Shown here piece after piece: positions 1-8,535 of a stretch of 64,000 nucleotides of DNA; the stretch's first letter is position 1; each line of letters begins with the position of its first letter. Source of the DNA: Streptomyces sp. V3I7. GTDB taxonomy: Bacteria; Actinomycetota; Actinomycetes; Streptomycetales; Streptomycetaceae. Below the pieces are notes generated by a model that worked only from the letters and a program-made list of their open reading frames with translations, ran no database searches and was not told the origin of the DNA. Where the stretch lies: positions 2,521,001 through 2,585,000 of the forward strand of contig NZ_JAUSZK010000001.1 of assembly GCF_030817495.1 (NCBI RefSeq). Reading direction: 5' to 3'. The position numbers were made by a program, and so were the translations under genes.

Positions 1-1289
1 TCCGTGAGCCGTTCCACGGTCGTGCCGTCGAGGAACGCCTTCAGAGCGCGTGTGCGCGAAGGCTGTGTCACCGTGGGGTCGACGCGCTCCTCCGGGAGGA
101 CCACCTCGCCGTTGCGGAGGGTGCGCACGGAGGCCTCCAGCAGAGGCAGTCGGTCGCCACCCCCCGTCATCGCCGCCCAGAAGTTCTTGCCCAGCGCCTG
201 CACGAGCCTGCGATGCATCCGATGGATGCTGTCGTCGTCATCGCCCTCGTCGTCATCGGGTACGCGGTTGGCATCCACGAGGCTCGCCACGTCGTGGGCT
301 CCGACGATCAGGAACGATGTCCCGGGCTCACCGCTCTCACGCGTCAGATGAAGGGAAGCGACCGTCTCCTCGTCCGCCCACCAGGAGCGTGCCACGGCGG
401 CTCCCGGCGAGTCGGGGTCGGGTCGCCCGAGCCACGCCGGCCCTGCCCACGCGCTGCCGTCCACCTGACGCCACGGCAGGTCCAGCCGCCCGATGAGTCG
501 CCGTTCGGTCCGGCCCTCGTGCGGTTCGGACAGCGTGGAGTTCATGAGTACGAGGCCGAGTCGACTGGTGGCCCACAGAGTGGCCTTGCCCAGACCGTAC
601 GAACCGCCCGCCGAACTACCGGACTTGTGGCTGTCGAGCTGACGCCTCACCACTGCCGCGAAGCGGCCGTCGTCGTAGTCGTCGCCCGTCAGACCGGCGG
701 CGTTGTAGTCGTCCACCCGCAACAGCACAAGCCGGTCGTGCTCGTACATGTCCCGCAGCCCGGAGTCGATGACCCGGCCGACCTTCTGTTCCTGGGCGGC
801 AGCCGTCACGTAGTGCGGGTAGAGGTCGTCCCACCGGATCGCTTCTCGGAACCTCGCGAGGGTCTCGCCGGTGAGTTCGTGCAGGGTGTAACGGACACGT
901 ACAGGTTGCCCGTTGGCGGTCAGCCGCTCATCGAGACTGTTCTGGCAGGTCTCCCTTGCGAGCACCTCCACGTCCGCGTCGAAGGCGAACGCCGCGGCAT
1001 TGCCCAACTCGCGGCCGCCGTCGGCGTGTCCGGGACGGTGGTACCAGCCGACGGGGAGGCCGGCCTGGGTGTCGGCGGTGCGGGTGTGCACCGTGGCCAG
1101 ATCGGTGTTCAATGCCCGAGCGATACGTTCGATCGTCTCAGGTCGCGGGGTGGCCCGTCCGGTGATCCACGCCGAGACCGCCGCACGCGTCACGTCCACG
1201 GTCTGGGCCAGCTCGGTCTGCGTCATGTCGGCGAGCTTCAACTGCCGCGCCAGCCATGGACCGAAGTCCTCGCTTGCTTCCACGGTCAC
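1..1289 (-). CDS. XRE helix-turn-helix / GHKL-type ATPase fusion, partial (runs off the left edge)
   Basis: The frame is open from the GTG to base 1, so the C terminus is missing. Residues ~15-65 form an XRE-type helix-turn-helix (MTQTELAQTV, then AAVSAWITG). After a short linker comes what looks like a GHKL ATPase: an N-box with the pattern RETCQNSLDE near residue 113, a G1-like DDYNAAGL near 193 and a glycine-rich lid GGSYGLGKATLWA near 230. An acidic linker (DDDEGDDDD) follows. The gene diverges from the helicase operon, and an inverted repeat that fits an XRE operator lies just upstream of its start. I infer a dual role, as autoregulated repressor of the operon and as an ATPase component. 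The start could instead be the in-frame GTG at 1283, which has AGGTGA in front. The HTH is clear; the ATPase assignment rests on motifs only. Confidence 0.7.
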   Translation of the reverse strand, partial: MTVEASEDFGPWLARQLKLADMTQTELAQTVDVTRAAVSAWITGRATPRPETIERIARALNTDLATVHTRTADTQAGLPVGWYHRPGHADGGRELGNAAAFAFDADVEVLARETCQNSLDERLTANGQPVRVRYTLHELTGETLARFREAIRWDDLYPHYVTAAAQEQKVGRVIDSGLRDMYEHDRLVLLRVDDYNAAGLTGDDYDDGRFAAVVRRQLDSHKSGSSAGGSYGLGKATLWATSRLGLVLMNSTLSEPHEGRTERRLIGRLDLPWRQVDGSAWAGPAWLGRPDPDSPGAAVARSWWADEETVASLHLTRESGEPGTSFLIVGAHDVASLVDANRVPDDDEGDDDDSIHRMHRRLVQALGKNFWAAMTGGGDRLPLLEASVRTLRNGEVVLPEERVDPTVTQPSRTRALKAFLDGTTVERLT

Positions 1290-1344
1290 CTGCTCTCGGG
1301 TTGTGCTCCACTTGCGTAGGACAGCGAGGCCACCCTACCCGCGC

Positions 1345-1381
1345 CTTTGACAACCGGCCCCTTGTCAAAGGGTCTTTGACA
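1345..1381. promoter_or_regulatory. Operator-like inverted repeat with a third half-site in the divergent defence promoter region
   Basis: CTTTGACAA (1345-1353) and TTGTCAAAG (1362-1370) are perfect 9-bp inverted arms around an 8-bp spacer. A further direct copy, CTTTGACA, follows at 1374-1381, 29 bp from the first. The arms contain TTGACA, so they may overlap -35 elements. The position, 56 bp upstream of the HTH-ATPase start and between two divergent genes, suggests the binding site of that HTH protein. This is inference from geometry; no binding data are visible. Confidence 0.55.
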
Positions 1382-1421
1382 GAGAGCCCGACCTTCAAGG
1401 CATTACACGCTGCCAGACTTC

Positions 1422-1439
1422 ACCCGGATTCATCCGGGT
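1422..1439. promoter_or_regulatory. Second palindrome in the divergent intergenic region
   Basis: ACCCGGAT and ATCCGGGT form perfect 8-bp arms separated by 2 bp. The sequence differs from the TTTGACA repeats nearby, so it may be a site for another regulator. It could also be chance in GC-rich DNA. Confidence 0.3.
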
Positions 1440-1560
1440 TGCCCCTTTCTTCGCCCTCCGCGCACCCCTTCGGAAGCCTTGCGCGCCCCCGACGCGGCCC
1501 GCTACCTTCTACTCCAGCGGCCCCACCCGCATCGGATGAAACGATTCTCCGAAGCCCTGG

Positions 1561-1589
1561 TTGAAGTGTGCCGTCTTCTCGTTTTAAAT
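1561..1589 (+). promoter_or_regulatory. Candidate promoter of the defence operon
   Basis: TTGAAG and TTAAAT are separated by 17 bp, close to the housekeeping -35/-10 pattern. The site lies in an unusually AT-rich patch about 280 bp upstream of the helicase start. If used, it gives a long 5' leader. No other gene lies between it and the operon. The rest of the 1290-1867 intergenic region shows nothing else I can assign. Confidence 0.35.
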
Positions 1590-1867
1590 CTCCCGACGGC
1601 AGCACAGGCAGCGGTGTGCGGAAATCTGTCTTCGCGCACCCAACTTCATTCGCCAGCCCTCCTCGTGCGTAATACACGCTGACTCGCCGTCTCGCCGACC
1701 GAAAAACAGAGGCCGCGTTTCGGGAACCGCCGTCCCGATAGCCGCGTCAGTCTCCACACCCACACGTCGACACATATATGACCGGGAGTCACATCGGGAC
1801 CGCCTCGGTCCGAACAGCGCACCGTTCCGCCCCTCCCGCCAGGCCTTCACCCCAGGACCGGAGTCCC

Positions 1868-4800
1868 ATGTCTTCTGACTTGACCCCTGTGATCAAGACC
1901 GTGGTCGATCAATCCTCCCGTGTTCTCAGGACGTACGCCGTCGATCCCGGCCTCATACCTGAACACGCCAACGGAGAAAGGCGGATCACCCAGGGTGGAT
2001 ACGGTGACCGGCAGCTCTTCGAACTCGTCCAGAACGCCGCGGACGAGATCGCCGCAGAGCCCGGCGGCTGCGCCCACGTCGTTCTCACGGATACTTATCT
2101 CTACTGCGCGAACGAGGGATCGGCCGTCACTCCCGAAGGCGCCGAGACGATTCTCCGGATGAGCATGTCGCGGAAACGCGGCGGCCAGATCGGTCGTTTC
2201 GGGGTCGGCGTGAAATCCGTGCTCGTCGTGACCGACGCCCCGCAATTCTTCAGCCGCACCGGCTGTTTCGGCTTCGACCGCGAGTGGGCCCACGCGCGGA
2301 TCCGCGCCGTTCCCGAGGTCACGGCCCGGCTCGGCGAGAAGTTCGAGGCTCCGGTGTTGCGCATGGCCCGTCCCTTGGACGAAGCCGCCGAGCGCGCCGC
2401 CGACCCCGTACTCGACGAACTGCTGACCTGGGCCACCACCGTCGTCCGTCTTCCGCTGCTCGACGGCGCCGCCGATCGGCTCGGCCAGGACATGCACGGA
2501 GGGCAGTCGGCCGGCGGCCGGGAGGAGTTCCCCCTCGGGTTCCAGCTCTTCTCGCCGCACGTGGCCAAGGTGATCCTGGAGGACCGCCGTCCGCGGCCTG
2601 TCGTACGGCGGACGCTCACCGTCGAACGAGACCAGGAACTGCACACCGTCCGTGAGGAGCGCCCCGGCAGGCACCCCTCGGCCAACCGATGGCGGGTGTT
2701 CACCCTCACCCACGAGCCGACCGCCGCCGCCCGCTCCAGTGCGGGCGAACTGCACGACCGGGTCGCCCTCGACATCTCGTGGGCCGTGCGCGAGTACGAG
2801 AAGGACGCCGCCGGGCTCATGTCCTCGCCCCGGGGGCGGGGCCGGTTCTGGTCGTTCTTCCCGACCAAGTACGAGATGACGCTGAGCGGAATCCTCAACG
2901 GTGCCTGGAAGACGAACGAGGACCGGCAGAACCTGCTGGACTCCTCCCCGTTCAACCAGGAGATGATCCGCATCGCCGCCCGGCTGGTGCTCGAGTCCCT
3001 TCCGAAGCTGGCCCACGTCGAGGACCCCGCCGCGTACCTTCCGCTCCTTCCCGGCCGTGCTCGTGAGTCGGAGACGGTCAGTTGGGCCGACCGCTATCTC
3101 ACCGAGCACATCTGGGAGGCCACCGCCCAGCGTCCGTCGCTGCCCGACCAGGACGGGCGGCTGTGCGTGCCGCGCGACCTGCACATCCACCCGTCGCTCG
3201 GCAAGGACAACAAGTCGCTGGTCCGTTGGCTGACCCTGTGGAGCTCGTACCCGGGCCGGCCCACGAACTGGCTGCATCCGTCCGTGGAGGCCACGGATCT
3301 CCGCGCCGGCAAGCTGGACCACATCCTCAAGGCCGCCAAGCGGGAACGCGCCACGGTGCGCGAGTGGTTGGAGGCACTGGTCGCCGACGGCACCGCCGAG
3401 GCCTCCGCCACCGCCGTCCGCATCGTCGCCGACATGGTCCAGTCGTCCTCCCCGTACGCGAACGACGCGCGCACCACGCGGATCGTGCTGACCGAGGAGC
3501 ACGGCATGGTGGCCCCGGTCGTCGGCAAGGTGTTTCGCCGCACCGACCAGGACGGGCTGCGCGAGTCCCTCGTGTACGTCGACACCGCTCTGTCCGACGA
3601 CCCGTCCCTCGCGGGCGCCCTGTCCGTGCTCGGCATCCGGGACGCCGACGTCCGAGGTCGCTTCGTGAGCGTCCTCGAGCAGGGCTTCGCCTCGTACGGG
3701 CCGCAGGAATGGACCCGGTTCTGGGAGCTTTTCCACCAGGCCGGGAGCAGCCACCTGTCCCACGAGGTGATCCGGCGTGTACCCGAGCCGCTCTCGACGC
3801 TGTATGTGCGCACCTCGGACGGCCGCTTCCGTCCGATGCGGGACTGCATGCTGCCGGGCCCGGTCGTGACGCCGGAGTCGGACGCTTGCGTCGCCGTCGA
3901 CGCCCGGTTCCACTCCGACGACATGGCCTTCTTCCGCGAGGTGGGGTTGCGCGACCGCCCCACGGGGGGACATCGCCCCGAGGCGGAAGCGTGGTTCGAG
4001 CAGTACCGCGAGGCCATGCACAAGGCGTACTGCGCCACCCTGCCCAACCAGGCCTCCCGTCCGACGCTCGCCAAGATCAAGCTGGAGGGTTCCGCGGTCG
4101 GCGGACCGCTGCACCTGCTGCCGGAACTCTCGAACGAGGCCCGGGCCAACTTCCTGAAGGTGCTGTCCGACGACGCCCTCGTCGACAACTGGACGCTACA
4201 GGTGGGAGCGCAGGTCAGCACCCGTAAGGCCGTGGCCTCGCCGATCCGCTGGATGCTCAAGCGGCATGGTCTCGTCCCCACCTCTCAGGGAATCCGCCCG
4301 GTCGGCGAGGCGGTCGGCCCCCAGCTCGATGCGTACAGCGACGTACTGCCGGTCGCGCGGATCAGCGCCGAGAAGGCCCGCAAGCTTCGCCTGGCCGCGA
4401 GCGTCGAGAACGTGCCCGACGCCTTCTGGGACCAGCTCCTGGAGAAGCTCCAGCACAGCGAGGACGACGTGTTCATCGGTAACACGTACGTGCTCCTGAC
4501 GCGCCTGGAGGTGCCCTTTCCCGACGACTCGCTCACGCGGTGCCGCATCGGCGAGGAGTGGGGCACCCGACCCGACGGTGAGATCGCTGTCGCCTCGTCG
4601 CAGGAGGAGTATCGGGCGTTGCGCTCCGAGGGGCTGCCCGCCCTGCTGGCCTCGTCGACCAAGGACGCCGCGCTGCTCGTCAAGCAATGGGGGATGCTGC
4701 CGTACGCCGACGTGATCAGCCGCGAGACCCGGCATGAGCCCGCCGGCGAGCCGGTCCCCCTCAAGGAGGCGTACCCCACGCTGCGGCAGATGCGCGGCTC

Positions 4801-6625
4801 GCAGGTGGACCAGTACACGCTGCAGCGGTGCAAGGTTCTCGAAGAGGTGACGCGTACCCCCAACGGCATGCGCCCCACGACGCTGAACAGCAGCCTGCAG
4901 GGATCCACGATCCTCGTGCTCGAACCCGCCGACCCCCTTGGCGCACTGATGGCCGTGGACCGTGAACTGCGCTGGCGCATGGGAGAGGCCGGATGCCGGC
5001 AGGTTCTGGAGGCGCAGCGGCGCCAGGAGGAGGACCAGAAGGTCAAGAGCGCGCTGAAGGCCGTACGTGAGGCCGACGACGTGGTGGCCAAGCTCCTGCT
5101 GCTGCTGGGCGCCGACACCCTGCGGGACCGTCTGCCGGCCGGACTGATGGACGGTGAGCGCGCGGAGAACAGTGGGGCCGAGCCCGACGGCTATCGCATC
5201 GCGCAGATGGCGTTCAACGCGCACGGAGACAGCATCCTGCACGAACACGCCCGTGACCTGCAGAACCTCTACCCGAGCCATGCCCCGACGTCGTTCAGGG
5301 GCGCCTCCACAGCAGTGGCGTTCGTGGCGGACCTCCGCTTCCCCGACGCCTTCGCCGGCTTCCGGGCGCCGTCGTTGGAGCCGCGGATAGACGTGGACGG
5401 GCCGCGTCACTTCCCGCGCCTTCACGACTACCAGGAACGACTGGCCGCCAACGTCTTCACCATGCTGGACCGCATCGTCCCGCAGCGCGGCATGCTGTCC
5501 CTGCCGACCGGCGCGGGCAAGACGCGTGTCACCGCCGAGGCGGTGATCCGCTGGGTCAAGCAGGTGGGCCGGCTCGACGGGCCGATCCTGTGGATCGCCC
5601 AGACCGAGGAGCTGTGCGAACAGGCCGTACAGAGCTGGAAGTTCGTATGGGAGAAGGTCGGAGCGGAGACCCCTCTGGCGATCAACCGTCTGTGGTCGAC
5701 GAACGAGGCAGCTCCCGTCACCGACCGACCGCAGCTGGTCGTCGCGATGGATGCCAAGCTCCAGCAGCCGACCTGCCTCGCCGCCGATGCCTACGCCTGG
5801 CTGCGCGACCCGGCCCTCGTCATCATCGACGAGGCGCACACCGCCATCACGCCCCGCTACACCGACATCCTGAAGAGCCTCGGCCTGACGTCCTCCCGCA
5901 CCGACCGTCATCTCCTGGGGCTCACAGCGACACCGTTCCGCAACACCAACCAGGACGAGACGCGCCGTCTGATCAATCGCTTCGGTGGCAGGCGTCTGGA
6001 CGACGGCGTCTTCGAGGGCGGCGACGCGTACGCCGAGCTGCAGCGACTCGGCATGCTGGCGCAGGTCGAGCACCGTCTCCTGCAAGGCGGCACGATCACT
6101 CTGCAGCCCGAGGAGAGGCAGTACGCCGAACAGATGAGCATTCTGTCCAGGGCGGCCGAGCAGCGGCTGGCCAAGGACCACGACCGCAGCTCACGCATCG
6201 TGGCCGAGATCTCGGCCATGCCGGAGGACTGGCCGGTGCTGGTGTTCGCCACATCGGTCGACCACGCAAAGTACCTGGCGGCCAAGCTGCGCGACCGTGG
6301 CATCACCGCCTCCGCCGTCGACTCCAACACGTCGGCCATCGACCGGCGCCGACGCATCGACGACTTCCGGACGGGCCGCACCCGTGTGCTCACCAACTAC
6401 GGCGTCCTCACCCAGGGCTTCGACGCTCCTGCCACCCGAGCCGTCGTCGTCGCCCGCCCGGTGTACAGCCCCAACGTGTACCAGCAGATGATCGGCCGCG
6501 GTCTGCGCGGTCGCCTCAACGGTGGCAAGGAGACCTGCCTGATCCTCAACGTCCGCGACAACATCGAGAACTTCGACACCGCCCTGGCCTTCACCCAGTT
6601 CGAGCACCTGTGGAGCAGCAAGTGA
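1868..6625 (+). CDS. Giant GHKL-ATPase / SF2 helicase fusion, first gene of a DISARM-related operon
   Basis: A protein of 1585 aa. The N terminus carries a sacsin/Hsp90-like GHKL fold: N-box ELVQNAADE near residue 55 and lid GRFGVGVKSV near 112. The C-terminal ~380 residues are an SF2 helicase: Walker A LPTGAGKT (~1211), motif II IIDEAHT (~1320), LTATPF (~1353), the TQGFDAPATR segment and motif VI QMIGRGLRG (~1540). About 1000 residues between them have no motif I recognise. ATG 1868 is chosen over the in-frame ATG 1778 because GGAG sits 4 bp upstream. The stop overlaps the next start as GTGA. The likely role is nucleic-acid sensing or translocation in phage defence; that is inference from context and domains. 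Confidence 0.85.
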   Translation: MSSDLTPVIKTVVDQSSRVLRTYAVDPGLIPEHANGERRITQGGYGDRQLFELVQNAADEIAAEPGGCAHVVLTDTYLYCANEGSAVTPEGAETILRMSMSRKRGGQIGRFGVGVKSVLVVTDAPQFFSRTGCFGFDREWAHARIRAVPEVTARLGEKFEAPVLRMARPLDEAAERAADPVLDELLTWATTVVRLPLLDGAADRLGQDMHGGQSAGGREEFPLGFQLFSPHVAKVILEDRRPRPVVRRTLTVERDQELHTVREERPGRHPSANRWRVFTLTHEPTAAARSSAGELHDRVALDISWAVREYEKDAAGLMSSPRGRGRFWSFFPTKYEMTLSGILNGAWKTNEDRQNLLDSSPFNQEMIRIAARLVLESLPKLAHVEDPAAYLPLLPGRARESETVSWADRYLTEHIWEATAQRPSLPDQDGRLCVPRDLHIHPSLGKDNKSLVRWLTLWSSYPGRPTNWLHPSVEATDLRAGKLDHILKAAKRERATVREWLEALVADGTAEASATAVRIVADMVQSSSPYANDARTTRIVLTEEHGMVAPVVGKVFRRTDQDGLRESLVYVDTALSDDPSLAGALSVLGIRDADVRGRFVSVLEQGFASYGPQEWTRFWELFHQAGSSHLSHEVIRRVPEPLSTLYVRTSDGRFRPMRDCMLPGPVVTPESDACVAVDARFHSDDMAFFREVGLRDRPTGGHRPEAEAWFEQYREAMHKAYCATLPNQASRPTLAKIKLEGSAVGGPLHLLPELSNEARANFLKVLSDDALVDNWTLQVGAQVSTRKAVASPIRWMLKRHGLVPTSQGIRPVGEAVGPQLDAYSDVLPVARISAEKARKLRLAASVENVPDAFWDQLLEKLQHSEDDVFIGNTYVLLTRLEVPFPDDSLTRCRIGEEWGTRPDGEIAVASSQEEYRALRSEGLPALLASSTKDAALLVKQWGMLPYADVISRETRHEPAGEPVPLKEAYPTLRQMRGSQVDQYTLQRCKVLEEVTRTPNGMRPTTLNSSLQGSTILVLEPADPLGALMAVDRELRWRMGEAGCRQVLEAQRRQEEDQKVKSALKAVREADDVVAKLLLLLGADTLRDRLPAGLMDGERAENSGAEPDGYRIAQMAFNAHGDSILHEHARDLQNLYPSHAPTSFRGASTAVAFVADLRFPDAFAGFRAPSLEPRIDVDGPRHFPRLHDYQERLAANVFTMLDRIVPQRGMLSLPTGAGKTRVTAEAVIRWVKQVGRLDGPILWIAQTEELCEQAVQSWKFVWEKVGAETPLAINRLWSTNEAAPVTDRPQLVVAMDAKLQQPTCLAADAYAWLRDPALVIIDEAHTAITPRYTDILKSLGLTSSRTDRHLLGLTATPFRNTNQDETRRLINRFGGRRLDDGVFEGGDAYAELQRLGMLAQVEHRLLQGGTITLQPEERQYAEQMSILSRAAEQRLAKDHDRSSRIVAEISAMPEDWPVLVFATSVDHAKYLAAKLRDRGITASAVDSNTSAIDRRRRIDDFRTGRTRVLTNYGVLTQGFDAPATRAVVVARPVYSPNVYQQMIGRGLRGRLNGGKETCLILNVRDNIENFDTALAFTQFEHLWSSK

Positions 6626-8535
6626 CCGCCCCCTATGACGACAGCCCTCCGCTCACCGACGAGCAGCGGGCCGTCGTCGCCCTCCCCTGGGACACCCGCC
6701 TCCTGGTCACCGCCGGGGCGGGTTCCGGAAAGACCCACACAGTCGTACGGCGCCTCGACGCGCTGGTGGGTCACGAGGACCCCGAAGAGGCGCTGGAGGC
6801 GGGCGAGATCCTCGTCCTGAGCTTCTCCCGCGCCGCCGTACGTGAGTTGCGAGACCGGATCGCCCGCCACGGCGACCGCGCCCGCAGGGTGCGGGTCCAG
6901 ACCTTCGACTCGTGGGCGTACCAGTTGCTCGTGCGGGCCCACCCCGACCAGGAGTGGGCGGCCCGCAGCTTCGACGAGCGCATCCGCGCGGCGACGGATG
7001 CGCTCGAGAAGGGCGCGGTGGAGGCCGGTGAGCTCGGGGCTCCCGCACACGTGGTGATCGACGAGGCTCAGGACCTGGTGGGTGACCGTCGCGACCTGGT
7101 GGAGGCGTTGCTCGACCGCTTCCAGCGCTCGTGCGGATTCACCGTGGTCGGCGACTCCGCCCAGGGCATCTACGGGTTTCAGATCGAGGACCCGACGGAG
7201 CGAGCGAAGGAGACGGATCGATTCTTCGACTGGCTCCGGGAGTCCTACGACGATCTCGTCGAGCTCGGCCTGACCGAGAACTTCCGGGCAAGGAGCGACC
7301 AGGCCCGCACCGCGCTCCCCCTCGGCTCTCGGCTGCAGAACCTGGCCGCCTCCCCCGACGGCCAGGAGGCCGCGGCCGCGCAGCTCCACACCGAACTGCG
7401 CGACCGTCTTCTCGACCTGCCGAACCTCGGCAACCTGACCGACGGGTTCATGCTGGACGCGTTGAAGACGTTCCCGGACACCTGCGCCATCCTGACCCGT
7501 GACAACCGTCAGGCGCTCGCCGTGTCCGAGCTCCTGCACGAGCACGGGGTGGACCACGCGCTGAAACGTTCACTGCAGGACCGTCCCGTTCCGCACTGGG
7601 TCGCCGAACTGCTGCGTCGTTCAGAGTCGTTGACGCTCACCGAAGCTCGCTTCCTGGAGTTGCTCGCGCAGATCCCGTTGGCTCCCGGGGTGGAGCCGCA
7701 GCGGTGCTGGCGGTCGCTGCGTGCCGCGACCCGGCGCACCGGCCGCGGCCTCGTCGACGTCTCCGCCGTACGGCGTCTGGTGGCGGAGGGGCGCTTCCCC
7801 GACGAGCTGGCGGACCCGGAATCGGCTCGTTTGATCGTCTCCACGGTTCACCGGGCCAAGGGCCTGGAGTACGACAGGGTGCTGCTGCTGTCGCCCCCCT
7901 CCATCGCCGAGCTGCGGAAGGCACACGAAGATCTCGACGTGCCGGCCGAGGCGCGAGCTCTCTACGTGGCCATGACGCGCGCCCGCGAGGACCTGTACCC
8001 CGTGGCGGGTCCGGACACCTCGGCCATCCGCCGACACCGCCCCACCGGGCGCTGGTACCGAGGTGGTTGGAAGAAATTCGCGCGCTACGGCATCCAGGCA
8101 ATGGCGAAGGACATCCACCGCGAGCAGCCTCCCGACTCGCACGAGGCAGGTGGGTCCGCGCTCGAGACGCAGACCTACCTGTTGGAGCACGTTCGTCCGG
8201 GTGATGCGGTGACGCTTCGGATGCGTCATCCGGTCCCTGTGGGGCCGGACCAGAGTCCGCCCTACGACCTGGTCCACCGCGACCGAGTCGTCGGCGAGGT
8301 CTCCGAGCGCTTCCGCCGAGACCTTCGAGCGGTGGAAGCGGTCTCACGCTCGTGGGAGATCACCTGGCCCACCGAGATCGTCGGCCTGCGCGTGGACACG
8401 CTGGAGACGGTGGCGGGCAGCACCGCGGCTGGGGTCAACGCTGGGCTCGGCGGCAACGGGGTGTGGATCGCCCCTCGGATCACCGGAATCGGACGGTATC
8501 GACGCGGCGAGCGCGCCGGGGAGGAACAAGGATGA
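6622..8535 (+). CDS. UvrD/Rep-like SF1 helicase of the defence operon
   Basis: A 637-aa ATP-dependent DNA helicase with the SF1A motif order intact: Walker A AGAGSGKT (~31-38), LSFSRAAVRELRD (Ia), VIDEAQDL (II, ~145), VGDSAQGIYGFQ (III), LTENFRAR (IV), STVHRAKGLEYD (V, ~407) and YVAMTRARED (VI, ~449). It is shorter than housekeeping UvrD/PcrA (~720-800 aa), and its C-terminal ~150 residues do not match the usual UvrD tail. The start is a GTG that overlaps the upstream stop by 4 bp; upstream in-frame codons lie inside the previous gene. It ends with an ATGA overlap into drmA. The tight coupling indicates a functional unit with the flanking helicases. Confidence 0.88.
   Translation: MTAPYDDSPPLTDEQRAVVALPWDTRLLVTAGAGSGKTHTVVRRLDALVGHEDPEEALEAGEILVLSFSRAAVRELRDRIARHGDRARRVRVQTFDSWAYQLLVRAHPDQEWAARSFDERIRAATDALEKGAVEAGELGAPAHVVIDEAQDLVGDRRDLVEALLDRFQRSCGFTVVGDSAQGIYGFQIEDPTERAKETDRFFDWLRESYDDLVELGLTENFRARSDQARTALPLGSRLQNLAASPDGQEAAAAQLHTELRDRLLDLPNLGNLTDGFMLDALKTFPDTCAILTRDNRQALAVSELLHEHGVDHALKRSLQDRPVPHWVAELLRRSESLTLTEARFLELLAQIPLAPGVEPQRCWRSLRAATRRTGRGLVDVSAVRRLVAEGRFPDELADPESARLIVSTVHRAKGLEYDRVLLLSPPSIAELRKAHEDLDVPAEARALYVAMTRAREDLYPVAGPDTSAIRRHRPTGRWYRGGWKKFARYGIQAMAKDIHREQPPDSHEAGGSALETQTYLLEHVRPGDAVTLRMRHPVPVGPDQSPPYDLVHRDRVVGEVSERFRRDLRAVEAVSRSWEITWPTEIVGLRVDTLETVAGSTAAGVNAGLGGNGVWIAPRITGIGRYRRGERAGEEQG

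Noticed and set aside
1778..1867. Upstream in-frame ATG of the GHKL-helicase gene
   Set aside because: It lacks a ribosome-binding site and would add 30 residues of low-quality Ser/Pro/Arg sequence. ATG 1868 has GGAG close by.
1847..4114. 755-aa open frame on the minus strand opposite the giant helicase gene
   Set aside because: It is a shadow of the strong codon bias of the + strand gene, which has intact GHKL motifs in this stretch. The antisense product has no recognisable domain.
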